Assembly: GCA_025266875.1 (NCBI GenBank)
Contig: JALLLT010000058.1
Location: 1 to 64,000, forward strand
Length of the DNA stretch: 64,000 nucleotides
Source: Fennellomyces sp. T-0311
Lineage: Eukaryota > Mucoromycota > Mucoromycetes > Mucorales > Lichtheimiaceae
Direction: 5' to 3'
Below the pieces are notes generated by a model. That model saw only the letters and a list, made by a program, of their open reading frames with translations, ran no database searches and was not told the origin of the DNA. This document shows, piece by piece, positions 23,101-35,345 of this stretch (position 1 is the stretch's first letter; every line of letters begins with the position of its first letter). The translations under genes were made by a program, and so were the position numbers.

Positions 23101-23796
23101 GATGCTTAGCAGCTTACCAAATGCGGCACACTTATTGTAATGCTTCAGACGCAAAAGCGTTCACCCGTATCAGGAGTTTCCGACGACCTGCCTTGTTTTA
23201 AGATGAGTTACGATGCGCCACAGTCCAAAAACTTTATTGCAATAAGATTTGGCTTTGAAAGTGGAAGAGCGGGTTATGGTAACACATGAATCAAATATAG
23301 TGAGGGGACAGGCACACAGGTTCCGTTTCTGTGGCTCACTTGTCATGTGCAACAGACGGTCTTCCGCTTATTTCCAGCATTCCTTCCGTTCCTTGTTTGT
23401 TTTGACGCAAATCGCTCGGAACTGTTATTGCTTACTATGGCAACCGTTTCCACGGCAACAAAATTTAATAATCATGGAGAAGCTTATGACTTTAATATTA
23501 AAGAAACGAACCTGCCCTTATAGTATTAGTACTGAAAATACATTTGATTGTTTATTGTCGCCAAGTACAAATATATGTAGAGCAGTTGACCATGTTTTGT
23601 CAGCGACAATTTCAAAGATAGACATGTGGGTTTCATTGTGAAGGGCGCTGCGGATGAAAGCAATTGTTATTGTGTGTAGCCCAGCCCAATCTCGTTTATA
23701 AAGGTAGCGGCTATAATATTTCTCCCTCCTCTTTTTTCCCATTCTTTCTTTTACAGCCTTACTCCCCTCTCTCTTTCATATTCCTTTGTAACCTCA
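20190..23796. other. 3.6-kb gene-poor region with relics
   Basis: No intact gene. It contains an XPA-like relic (listed separately) and unrecognised minus-strand open frames at 21261-21689 and 22737-23045 that look like decayed exons. The last ~100 bp, CT-rich, form the promoter of OMA1. Confidence 0.45.
20700..21130 (-). pseudogene. XPA/Rad14-like zinc-finger relic
   Basis: On the minus strand, 20753-21067 carries two cysteine pairs (MCKQC and YCSHMC) followed by TITKIEVQKLYKLDNDDL, which resembles the ITKTEAK..Y.L...DL segment after the zinc finger of XPA-type repair proteins. The reading then changes frame, and a KRWKFRWHSRWEF stretch, similar to the helix that follows in the family, continues in another phase. 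Stops appear on both sides. It therefore looks like a broken copy or a divergent relative. The resemblance is short and the call is tentative. Confidence 0.35.
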
Positions 23797-25307
23797 ATGT
23801 TCTTTGCACGCGCACTGCGATCAGTGCCATTGCGATCGTTGCCACCGAGACCGCAATGGAGTCCGCGGTTATGCACACCCCGTTATCGTCCTCTACAGTT
23901 CCTTCCGCTGCGCCCGTTCCATGCGACACCTAACCGGTCCATCCCACTTATTCCACTTCCTGCAGCAATACTGACAGTACTCAAGACCGGGAAACTTGTC
24001 AGTTTTATATCACTTTCCTCGAAAACTTCTCTGACATTGTTACCGCATACCTACCGCCATGATCGAGGAAAATTTGTGGCTAAGTTGCTAGCTGGCATTC
24101 CTCTGATTGGTGTCACAGTGCTTTTGTTGGTTGGCTTGGATCAGGTAGAGGAAGAGAAGGAAGAAAAAAGAAAATTGGGGCTGACGAGGATTACTGTTAA
24201 TTCAGGCACCTAACACGGATCGGCTACGCTTAATCTATTTGTCCGAAACCGAAGCTGAAGAATACTCTGATCTAGGTGTCCAATATTTGTTGGGTAGCCA
24301 ACTTGGGCTTATTGCACCGAGAGAGGATTATGTATATCAATGGATAGAGGAGATTGTGGACAATCTCGCGACGGTGGCAGTCGACGATGTCCGTGAACCG
24401 GTCCGCAAGTACGATCCATCTGATCCCGCCAAGAGGGATTTCACCGTATTTTACGTACGCGACGGAACGACGGAAAACGCGATTTGTGTTGGTTCAAATG
24501 TTATCGTGTATGACCAAATGCTCAAAGTCTTGGAGGCTAGTACTGATCGTCTTGCAGTGATTCTTTCGCATGAAATTGCTCATTCACTGCAACGGCACTT
24601 TGTGGAACAAAATGGGTTCCAGTCCCTTTTGTTAATGCTAACGGATATCACCCGTGCAGCACTCTGGATGTTCACTGAACCTTTTGGCCCGTAGGTTTCG
24701 GAATGCTTACTCGTTCTCATTCTCAACTCTTTCCATTGCTAGATACGTGAACCAGAAAATAGATGAGGCCATCAAGTTGCTTATCGAAGGTGGCAAAGAA
24801 CGATCCTACAATCGAGCCCTAGAGCAGGAAGCGGATCTGGTCGGGCTTAAGCTACTTGCAAAGGCTGGATATAATCCTGAGGCTGCTATTGAAGTATGGG
24901 AAATGATGGCTCGACACCAAAATGAAGCGCTTGAATATGCCGAAGAAATGGCAGAACGCCCCAAACGTCAGAACCTCGAAATTGCTGCTGCGGAATACAT
25001 GGAGAATCTGATCGACAACTGGTTTGGATCGACCCATCCCCCTCACACAGAGCGAATCGAGTATATGCGCGAACATATGGATGAAGCCCTGCAGATTTAT
25101 GAAGAAACACTAAGACTCAATGGCCCTGCCAAATGTTCCTTTATCATTGGCTATGGCGACAGCGCTACGTTAACCAACGATGATGATGACACTACAACGG
25201 TGGTCGAACTCGAACTGAATGAGAAGAATGGATGGTACAAGTCAGTGCGAGACTGGATCTGGCCGCCAGGACGCGTTCCACAGGAAAATATGCCCCAAGA
25301 AGTATGA
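23797..25307 (+). CDS. OMA1: Mitochondrial inner-membrane metalloprotease OMA1 (M48)
   Basis: Three exons (23797-24144, 24206-24690, 24743-25307) give 465 residues. The N terminus is Arg-rich and lacks acidic residues (MFFARALRSVPLRSLPPR), as expected of a mitochondrial presequence, followed by a hydrophobic segment (LLAGIPLIGVTVLLLVGL). The zinc site is HEIAH at about 24568, with the third ligand in EQEADLVGLKLL at about 24825. OMA1 is a stress-activated protease of the inner membrane that cleaves the OPA1/Mgm1 and PHB-linked quality-control substrates. Length and architecture match the fungal family, with an acidic C-terminal extension. It lies 273 bp upstream of GAPDH on the same strand. 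Confidence 0.93.
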
Positions 25308-25580
25308 GAAACCCTTGCCCCATAGCGTGTAGTTTTTCTTTTGTTTTCTACATACTTTATGTATTTTATTTCTGATTTCATGCCAGTTACCAAGCATATA
25401 ATTCCATGTTTGTTCGGTTCGGCGCTGCCGTCTTCCTTTGACCGAATGCCCCGGAAAATTCATGCAAACGTCATCCTGTGCAACTGAAACAGTATACAAG
25501 GGTTTTGCTCGTTCTGATATAAAGGCTACGCGTGTCGGCGAGTTTTATTCTTTTTACTACATTCTTGTGAATACAACAAC

Positions 25581-26709
<1,129 letters not shown>

Positions 26710-26820
26710 ATCCCCTAGCTTGTTCCTTCATAATTACACAATAAACATTACTTTGTCCAACAACAAACCTTATGTAAGCCGGCCCGGAAGGAAAATTTTG
26801 ATAGCGAGTGTTTTTTTGCA

Positions 26821-27552
26821 ATGGCGAAAGAAAGCGACGACTTCCATCTTTTTGACGATTTCTCGAGCGATGAAGAAGCGATAAACAATGAACGACACAA
26901 ACGAATGCAAGAATCGCTTGCAAATAAGCTTTCCAGTTTTTCCAATGACCCCGTGAAAAGGTCAACTCAAGAGAACCGCATTGTTTACAACAACAAACGC
27001 CTACTATCGTTCCAGACTCCCCAAAAAGCAGAGCACCTCTTGTCAAGCATGGAATGCGATGCTGTTCTCAAACAATGTCGTGAGCTGAATGACTGGACAA
27101 CTACACGCCATTCGGCGTTCCCTACAACAGACATTCCCATTCGTAACACACCACTCGAGTATCTCGTTGATATGGTGCGTACCCGATTATTCCCTCGGCT
27201 GGCGGCCAGCTACGGCTTTCATCCGACACGCGACCTTGACTTTCGAGACGTGTTTCTCGTAAAGTACGCTGCTGATGCGCAACGCGGGCTCAAAATGCAT
27301 ACGGATGGCTGCCTCGTGTCGTTCAATGTGCTGATCAGCCATCAGGACGATTTTCGGGGCGGTGGGACGTATTTTGCATCAATCGATAGCGATGTTCAGC
27401 TCGAGCAAGGCGATTGCGTGTTCCATGATGCTCGGATCATGCATCGTGGCATTGATATCACTCAGGGTGAGCGCTACATTTTGGTGGGATTTGTGGATAC
27501 GGTCGATACTATTATTAAAGACAAAGCGGCGAGTATTCGTACAATTGGATGA
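26821..27552 (+). CDS. 2-oxoglutarate/Fe(II)-dependent oxygenase (prolyl-4-hydroxylase-like)
   Basis: Intronless, 243 residues. The C-terminal half has the Fe(II) triad: His and Asp in KMHTDG (about 27293-27310) and the distal His in IMHRG (about 27438). The 2-oxoglutarate-binding Arg is in GERYILVGF. GGGTYF matches the strand-turn seen in prolyl-4-hydroxylase-type enzymes. The N-terminal ~75 residues are charged and probably disordered. No signal peptide is seen, so it is likely cytosolic or nuclear. It is a small cousin of P4H or Ofd1-type hydroxylases; the substrate is unknown. It starts only 111 bp after the GAPDH stop codon and converges on the poly(A)-polymerase-like gene, the two stop codons being one base apart. 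Confidence 0.82.
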   Translation: MAKESDDFHLFDDFSSDEEAINNERHKRMQESLANKLSSFSNDPVKRSTQENRIVYNNKRLLSFQTPQKAEHLLSSMECDAVLKQCRELNDWTTTRHSAFPTTDIPIRNTPLEYLVDMVRTRLFPRLAASYGFHPTRDLDFRDVFLVKYAADAQRGLKMHTDGCLVSFNVLISHQDDFRGGGTYFASIDSDVQLEQGDCVFHDARIMHRGIDITQGERYILVGFVDTVDTIIKDKAASIRTIG

Positions 27553-27553
27553 T

Positions 27554-29564
27554 CTATTCACTAGCAAATTTCCGCAAGTCGCTCCTGTATATATACATAC
27601 ACGTTAGATGGTAGACATAGAAACACGCATAAACGAACCTTTTAGCCGATAAAATCTTAAACGTAACGTCCGAATCCTTGTCGTTGCGCTTTGACTCCAA
27701 CTCATCCAGAAAAGCGCCAACCTCGTTGCTTACATCCACCTCAGTACCGGCTGCTGCAAGTGCAGAGCCCCGCCCCCTCTGTTAACACGCGCGTGGTTTT
27801 GGATTTAGAGGGATTGAAAGACTTACCATTAATCTCGAGGCCTATTAAATGCGTAGTAACGTACAGTTTCCCGGGGTTCAACTCGGACAAGAACTTCTCA
27901 ACAATATCAATGCATCCCTCGAGGATGGCTGATCTGCCCTGTTGCGTGCTGTACTTGGCTACGGTTGAATATGACTTTGTGTATGGATGTATAAAGAAGA
28001 TTTCTGGGTGTCCTTCCAGGAGCTCCACGAGCTTCGGTATGGCTGTAGCCATCTTCCGTTTCCTGGGAGACTCTCTTAGCCTCCTACACTTTTCTCCACT
28101 ATTGCTCAAACGTACCATGTATCATCACTTCTCGGTCGTTCTGATATAACGACGACTCGCAAAAAGTGAGTGTATTGCGCAAAGAAATTCATCTCCTTGA
28201 ACAGCTTGGTTAGCAAGCTATTGATATCCAGAAAGTCATCGGACATCATGATGGTCCTGGCTGGTTTCGTGGTGTCAGCCTAGAAACGGAACACAACGAG
28301 ACACGGATACCTCTTTTGAATTCTTGTGTCAGTACTCGGCGTGTGGATGTCGTGGCAAACGGGGTTGCGTTGCACACGGGATAACACGGTGAAACAATGG
28401 GTACTGCCGACATTCGGAAATCATCCTATTCGTTGGTCAAGACCAGTTGCGCATACAGGAAAAGGGAGCTCACCAGATCGTTAAACGTAAGCGATCCTCC
28501 GTATTGATCTGGTATGTGACCGGCTAGCAGCATCGGTTCCGGCCATGACCAATCCGCCCACATGTCAAAAAATGTCTGGAGCAGGCTGTATACGCCAACT
28601 TGCTGGTTTGACATGGACATGTACGTCTTGAGTAGTAAAAACGTCCAGGTACTTCCGTTCAAGTAGCCGATCGGCTTTCCGTAAAGGTATCGTCGGGTTG
28701 CCCAGTGCTTGATGCATTGGAGCGAGCACTGGAAAACAGCGAGGTCGCGTTTCTCAATGTGATCCATGATATATTTTTGGGTGCGTGGCCCTAGTGTGGT
28801 CGCGTAAGGCTTTTGCGGAAACCATCAAGGTGGCAGGTACCATACCATCCATGCTGGCAAGACACTCCTTGTCCAGCCCGTCCAGCAGCGAGTCGTCAAG
28901 AATGTTGATATCGGCAGGTACACTAACGAGTCTTAAACGCACGAACGATATGTCAACCTAAACCACACCAAGCACTGAAGTGTGAGTTTGACAGGGCCCT
29001 CGATCAATACCGGGAAGGAAAGAGAAGGGGAGAAACAAAGCTTATACCGAAATAGAATCGATGATGCATTTGATGATCGGAACTGCGGTCCGCTTAATAA
29101 GCTAGCATAAACAAAAACGAGCAGGAGTGTCAGTGGGCTCTCTGCTTCCATCCACAAAGCCATACCTCAATATCATCCTTTTCCGTGAGTCGCTGCAGGA
29201 GCTGTCGAAATGTACCAAAGAAGTCACGTCGGTCAATCGACCATGGTGACAATAGCACCAAGTCCATATCTGCGCCGCTAATGTACCCGCCGATTGCGTA
29301 CGATCCAAACGGCATTAGCTGGCACGTCATGTCGTCTCTTCTGAGAGATTTTCTCTTGGCTACCCTCCGTACAAAGTCTGGCAAAAGTGAACGTAAATTC
29401 GCGTACAGGTCCTTTCTGTGTAGTCATTGGTTGATTCAGGGGATTGCCGTGCGGCGAGAGCAATTCGAACGAGCATACCGTTTTCTGGCCTGAACATCGT
29501 CCTCAATGACATGCGACCGAGCGAGGTACCGTCGAACAACGTCATTACTAATGTTGGAGCGCAT
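27554..29564 (-). CDS. Poly(A) polymerase-like nucleotidyltransferase
   Basis: Nine exons are predicted (29479-29564, 29166-29415, 29048-29101, 28846-28957, 28474-28790, 28311-28425, 28116-28260, 27827-28083, 27554-27753). A further 54-nt in-frame intron is possible at the end. The catalytic Pol-beta motif is PFGSYAIGGYISGADMD, with both metal-binding Asp, and the third Asp lies in VDISFVRL. The central domain follows with IKHWATRRYLYG and GYLNGSTW, then an RNA-binding-like region with VPIVSPCYPVCNATP and an FKEMNFFAQYTHFL helix. This order is that of canonical poly(A) polymerases. The protein is shorter at its N terminus and lacks the long basic tail and nuclear signal of PAP1, so it may be a divergent paralogue. 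The exon-9 acceptor is a tandem CAGCAG. Confidence 0.83.
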
Positions 29565-30410
29565 CAAAGTGTTGCAGTGAAGTGTGACCTGGTGAAGCTT
29601 CCGGAGGTTGTCGAAAATTGGACAATGACTATCAAATCATTGTGCCTTGCTCCTAGAACGTTCTGATTGGCCTTTAATCTGCTTCTATTGCATATTTGTT
29701 ATGGTTCTTCGACGGTGTCTTCAAGATTGTGTACTAGTTGCATAGTAACGTCATCGAATACAGCGCGCGCGACAACAAATCCCCTGTATTGCCTTCAGCG
29801 TCGATAGCTTCTTCTTGGTGCCGAATTACGGGTTACATTGCCGTCTGAAGAAGGAGAAACAGTTGACCGCTGCAACAAGAACATATCAACCAATACCTTG
29901 ATTTATCAGCAGTGTTGACTGGAACTGAAGCTTGACTCTCACATGACCACATTACAGTGGAAAGTCATTAGACCCGGAGAATGTCTTATTTTGAGCTATA
30001 CATTAACTTGGATAGGCTGGTAAAGATGGAGTCATTAGAGAGATGCAACCCGAAAACAATGACGGCATTTTATACTGGATGTTTTCGTTTGATTTTATGC
30101 ATACTCTGAGACAAGGGGCACACATGGGATTACAACAAAGCCTTCTTTCCTTTGCTTTCACTTCTTTCAAAAGTAGGCTTGGTCGCCCAGAATTGATCGC
30201 TTGGGTAGTACATCATGTTGGCTTTTTATGCTAGTACAATTAGGGACAGCTGTTACAAACTGTGCTTTGTACGATGAACACTAAAGAGCCGTTTTCATAC
30301 GTCCATAAACATAGTTCTTGTAGCCACAGGAACAAATAACGTCCTACCACCTGGATAAGGGCATTTCCAGAAGTTGCGGTATATTATTTTCGTCCTTCGT
30401 GTTAAATACA
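29565..30410. other. Divergent intergenic region
   Basis: Promoter space of the poly(A)-polymerase-like gene (minus) and AAR2 (plus). No gene seen. Confidence 0.5.
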
Positions 30411-31804
30411 ATGGATCAAGAGACCGCGAATGCCCTATTTGAACAAGGTGCATGTCTTCTCTTTCTAAATGCACCTCCGAATTTGGAATTTGGCATTGAT
30501 TACAACGCTTGGACGATCGGGCCACTCTTCAAAGGAGTCAAGATGATTCCTCCCGGATTACACTTCATTTACTTTTCGTAAGCAGACCAATCAACATTTG
30601 ATCGTGCAGAAGAATTAATCATTCGGATCGCTCAGCACCGCCAGCAAAGAAGGTGTACAAGGAATAAGAACAGGCTTCTTTCGCTATTTTGAATCAAAAG
30701 AGGTAACGCGAAACACTTTTTTATGCGAAAGCAACTGACACGCAATATCAGATAGTGGTTCGTGAGTGGAATCCGCAAACTGAAGATTTACGCGACGAAA
30801 TTGAGCTTGATCCAGACCAAGTTGAGCGATATAAAATAAGTAAGAAAAGCTGGCCTCGTGCAAGGGAAAAAAAGACTAATAGCACCAGATATTCGCGATT
30901 TCGATCGTAATATGGGCCCTTATCCGTTGGTACCACCAAGGTTCTATGAACGATGGCAAAAGTTGACGAATTATATCTATCCGGGTCTGGTGCGTCGTGT
31001 ACTTCCAAACAACGGCAGAGTCTCTCATCTCCCTAGTCAAACACCCGACGAGGACTCGCTCACCCTCAAGGATAAGCGACTCGGTAAATCGGTAGAGAAG
31101 GAAGAGGGAATGGAATTCACTCCGTTTGATCTTCGACAATCTTTCCCAGAAGGAGCCGCCGGCGATGAAATAACGCGTTGGAGTCTGGACAAATCATGGC
31201 TGGCTCAGGATTTGCTGAAACGTGTTTATAGCAACAGTATGTGTATTACCAAGATATGATGCGCATCGGAACTAACGTTGTGGCAGATCATAAGCATATG
31301 CTTGGGGAAATGCAGCTTGCATTCGTTTGTCTGCTAATGGCTCAAAACTTCTCTGGTTTCAATCAATGGAAACAATTTGTACATCTGCTGTGTTCCTGTC
31401 AGGAGCTGATGGAACAAAGACCTACCTTGTTTATCGACTTTATAAGTATGTCTGGCTGGGCCGACCCTATGTACTGAAAAAGGTGCACTAATGCGGTATA
31501 TCTGCCTAGATGTTTTACAAATTCAGTTGGACGAATGTCCAGATGACTTTTTCCGAGATATACTATCGGAAAATAACTTTGTATCTCACATGCTACAGGT
31601 ACGAAATGGGTCAACATGGCAAACATTAGCCCGTATCTAACTAGTGTCTAGAATCTGGGAAGGAACATCCCAACGACCCAGGAAGCGTTAAAAGCAAGAT
31701 TTGATAAACTACGAGTTTTTCTCTCCTACCGCTTCAAATGGGATATTCCTGACGTATATGAAGACGAGGATGACGAAGATGCTCCGGTGGTGGTAGAAAT
31801 GTAA
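30411..31804 (+). CDS. AAR2: AAR2 family splicing factor (U5 snRNP assembly)
   Basis: Seven exons (30411-30577, 30636-30702, 30752-30839, 30883-31236, 31287-31445, 31510-31598, 31652-31804) give 358 residues. The N-terminal hallmark is LEFGIDYNAWTIGPLFKG followed by IPPGLHFIYFS. Further conserved blocks are RTGFFRYFESKE, VVREWNPQTEDL, RNMGPYPL and, in the C-terminal repeat-like domain, LGEMQLAFV...FNQWKQFVHLLC. AAR2 chaperones cytoplasmic U5 snRNP by holding Prp8 until Brr2 replaces it in the nucleus. Intron 3 is only 43 nt. The C-terminal tail is acidic. The start at 30411 was preferred over the ATG at 30399 because the family begins directly with MDQETA. Confidence 0.94.
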
Positions 31805-31966
31805 CAAAGTGGCAAATTAGAATGAGCTAGGGATATATGTATTTGGTACCTTTAGTACTTTATTGTGATGTTTATGTATAGTAGGGTATGCATCATGATG
31901 TGTAAGTTGGAGGGATGTAACTGGTATAATGCATGTGGCTATATGCGTATGCAGATGAAAAGGTAC

Positions 31967-34141
31967 TTAGACTGCGCTATGTTTCGAAGTGATCCGTGCC
32001 AATTGAACTTGATCTATGTGTCGTTCATCCATTACTGCCGAGCCAATGTTGCTAGCCTTTTGTGCTTCGATATCGTTTTTAGCAGGTTCCTGCGTTGGAT
32101 GACGATGGAGTACTTTGGTTTCAAAATTTGTTCGCCATCTTTCGCCAAAGAAGTAAGTCAATGCCACAAAGACAATATTCGCGATATTAACGGCAGCTAG
32201 AATAGTAAAAAGAATACCAGGACCAATCGATTCGACAACGTCAGTCGAAAAGACGGTAGTGATAGCGGCCACGATTGATCGAAAAGCATTTGCAACACCA
32301 ACCTATAATATTCGTAAGTGACAATCCTCCGATTTTTTTCTCAACCTAAACATACCGCAGTAGCAGATGATCCGGGCTTTGAGTCCACAAGGTAGACAGA
32401 CGTTGGTGTGAATGCCCACATTTGCCCTAGGGCGTCTAAAGAAAAAATGAGTCATTTTGTTTGAAATGGCGTTGGATAAGGATGAAACGTACAAACGAAT
32501 AGCCCAATCAATGGAGCATAGACACCAATGCCATATTCAGTGGTCCATCCATAGATAAGATAGCCAGCGGGGATCAAGAAAAACGCAGGAACCGTTGCCT
32601 TTAATCTCATTTCGGGTACAATATGACCATTTGTTTTCTCTTGGAGGCTGCTCAGCACGGTATCCGAATGACGTCCACTAATGACTGAACCGATCATCAA
32701 TCCGAAACCAAAGGCGAGGTAGCACAGGCCGATCTGCCATTCGTTGTACCCATAAAGACTATGAAACGTACTGGTGATTGTGGGGTTCTGGGTGCGCGAA
32801 ATTGTCAGAGAAAAAATACCATAAAACCTTGAATTTTCAACGCATTGATCTTACCAAGAAATACAAACTAGCAAAAATGACGGTGTTGTACGCAGTAATA
32901 TTCAGTACTGTCCAATCTCGCAGCATCAGAAACATTGGTTTGAAGTCACGACATATTTTCTGGAAGATGTTCGGATCGGATGCTTTCCCCTCCGTTGACA
33001 GTGTGTACTCCGGTTTGACTTTCCGTAATGTTTCTGGGAGTAAGGTTGTCGTCATAATAAGAAGAAGTCCACCTATAAAAAGAAAATGATGAGATCGTGC
33101 TATTGTCAATCATCCTCAAGCACATACTCAGAATTGCTTGGAAATAGAACGTAGACTGCCATCCAAGATATTGACATAAGAAACCTATCATATATGGCGA
33201 ACGCGTTAATGTCCTGGTTCTACATATTTTCATAATGCTCTCAAAATACATACCACCGATAGTTGGGCCTGGTTAATTAGATTGTCATCATTCTGTTAGT
33301 TGCTTACCCAATTCCAAACTCTTTTCACTCACCAATTACGGGCCCTACCAATGGACCAATATAGAAAAATCCGTATGCTTTACCTCTGATCTCAATAGGA
33401 ATCGTATCCGCAATAACTCCGGCGCCTAGAACATATCATAAATTACTTTTTTAGAAAAAAAGTAGAAGGGATTGATGAACAAACCTAAAGTCAGGCCGGC
33501 ATTGGCTCCGCAAGATTGGAGGGCACGGAACACGATAAGCATTCCAATGTTTGTGGAAACAGCGCAGATAATGGAGGTCGCTACACTCAAAAGATTGCTG
33601 AAAAGATACATGCGTTTTCTTCCGTACTGATCGCTGAGACTGGCCCATATAAGCGGCTGCAATCATTTGTCAATTGGCGAACAAAGCTTCGTAAGTTTAC
33701 TTTCTTCTTCCTTACCGCCACACCCATAAATACAACATATGCCGCAACGGTGCCATTGACAGCTGACACGCTTGTGTTGAGATCATTAGCAACAGCTAAC
33801 AATCCAGGCATATAAATCATGCTTCCCAATGGTCCCGAAACGCCTCCAAGGGCAACAATAAGAATGATGATGTTTCGGCGACTGGCCGATATATCGCTTG
33901 GATCGTCTTGAGCATACACATCGCCAAGCAAATATTTAAACCAGCTGGAGCGATATCGTTCGTATGCGGTAATCTGATCAGTTATGGTATCTTTATGCTG
34001 GCTCGTAATCGATTCGCGATCCAATGTAGACGTATCAGATAGTTGTTCCATGACTCCATCTTCCTCTACAGTATTGCCTCTCGATTTCTCTGGTTCGTTC
34101 ACAGTAATTTTGGTAACACCTTCGTTTTTACTGTCGTCCAT
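31967..34141 (-). CDS. Major facilitator superfamily transporter, DHA1 drug:H+ antiporter type
   Basis: Nine exons (33716-34141, 33485-33656, 33333-33425, 33254-33268, 33128-33184, 32855-33072, 32493-32787, 32356-32435, 31967-32302) give 563 residues, with every junction in frame. Exon 4 is a 15-nt micro-exon coding PTIG. A hydrophilic N-terminal region of about 85 residues precedes the first membrane segment (IIILIVALGGVSGPLG). Motif A of the MFS is SDQYGRKRMYLFS. The motif C-like GPLVGPVIGPTIGG, assembled across three exons, identifies drug:proton antiporters. The C terminus is long and cytosolic. The protein likely exports drugs, metabolites or polyamines across the plasma membrane; the substrate cannot be set from sequence. 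Confidence 0.93.
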
Positions 34142-34987
34142 TGCCTTCGATACACGATTGAAAGAAAGAAAGAAAGCGAGAAGAAGGTGATTGTTGGCGT
34201 CGTATCCCGGATCAAATTTTTCTTTTTAGTTGTTTAGCGTGTTGATCCAAAATCCGACTGTCGGATCAAGAAATGATTAAGCAATAATAGATCACTTTGT
34301 GTTGCTCGTGGCGTTCAATTTGTCTACAAACGCGCCCACTAAGGGCTATTGTTTAAAAACACATACACTACTCGCATTGCACAACGTGTTTAGAGCTCCA
34401 GCCATGTGCATACAGGTTTATTTATTCACGGAAATAAGTTGTCCCCATCGTATCAAGTTGGAAATCGATCGTTACACAAAGACTGAACCACTCGTGAGAA
34501 AGAACAGAAAGAAAGCAATCTCCGGCCGCGGAACCATAAAGGTACTGGTATCAATGACACCATAAGAGTCAGTGATTGGGATCTGAAAATGCAGAAATTC
34601 AACAAAAAATGGTTTATATCTATCTATAGTTGCTTGGTTGAATCATTTATATATTAGCATTATGTTTACATTCTTGTGTTGTTTGTGTTGACGAATTCGA
34701 ACTGTCTTGAGTTTGAAGACATCCAGACACGTTCAAAGATTAGGTTTACCGTATGCGCTATGTGAAAAGACGTTGCAAAACTACTTCTTTTCGAAAACAA
34801 TATTCGATGATCCATGGTAAATTAAGGGGAAATGTTCGTCAAAATTAGTTTCATGCAACTTTAAAGGAGAGTAAATTGTATGACCTACCACACATTTCAT
34901 CGCAAAGAACAATACTGAATTCTGTGCAACGTGAGACCGATAGGATGGCCGAAGCATGACACCACACCTCTGGGCAAACCATGCTTT
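34142..34987. other. Transporter promoter and AT-rich gap
   Basis: No gene recognised. Confidence 0.5.
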
Positions 34988-35345
34988 TTATTGAACGGAT
35001 TTTGAAACCGGACTCGTCCGATCAGCATTATCGGATAATCCTAAAATAATCCGAGTACAACCTACAAGCGTAAAAGTTTCTCCTGAATGGGTCATAGGAA
35101 CGAATGAGTAAAGGTCTGGGCTCATCGCGATACCGATATCATCCTCAGCGACTCCGAAGACTCGGTGTTTTGTTCTTGCTTGGCGTAAACGGTTCTGACA
35201 CTGTACAGTAGTAAAAGTTGGAAAGTTTAGAAACTGGGCTAGAAAAAAAATATAAAATTTCGGGGAAAAGGTTACCAAGGGAATAGCAAGAATGCGAGGA
35301 TTATAACCGTTCAAAAGTCCAATACATCTTAAAAGAAAATGCACC
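34988..35345 (-). CDS. Terminal exons of an unrecognised gene
   Basis: A last exon (34988-35200) reads CQNRLRQARTKHRVFGVAED onward to a stop. Its acceptor CTGTACAG matches a donor (GTAACC at 35275) after an upstream stretch, GLLNGYNPRILAIPL, in the correct phase. The composition and clean junction look coding. Further upstream, 35420-35520 holds another coding-like minus-strand stretch (TTVAFPCGDKLWRCRFW), but I could not connect it in frame, so the 5' half is undefined or decayed. No family recognised. Confidence 0.4.
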
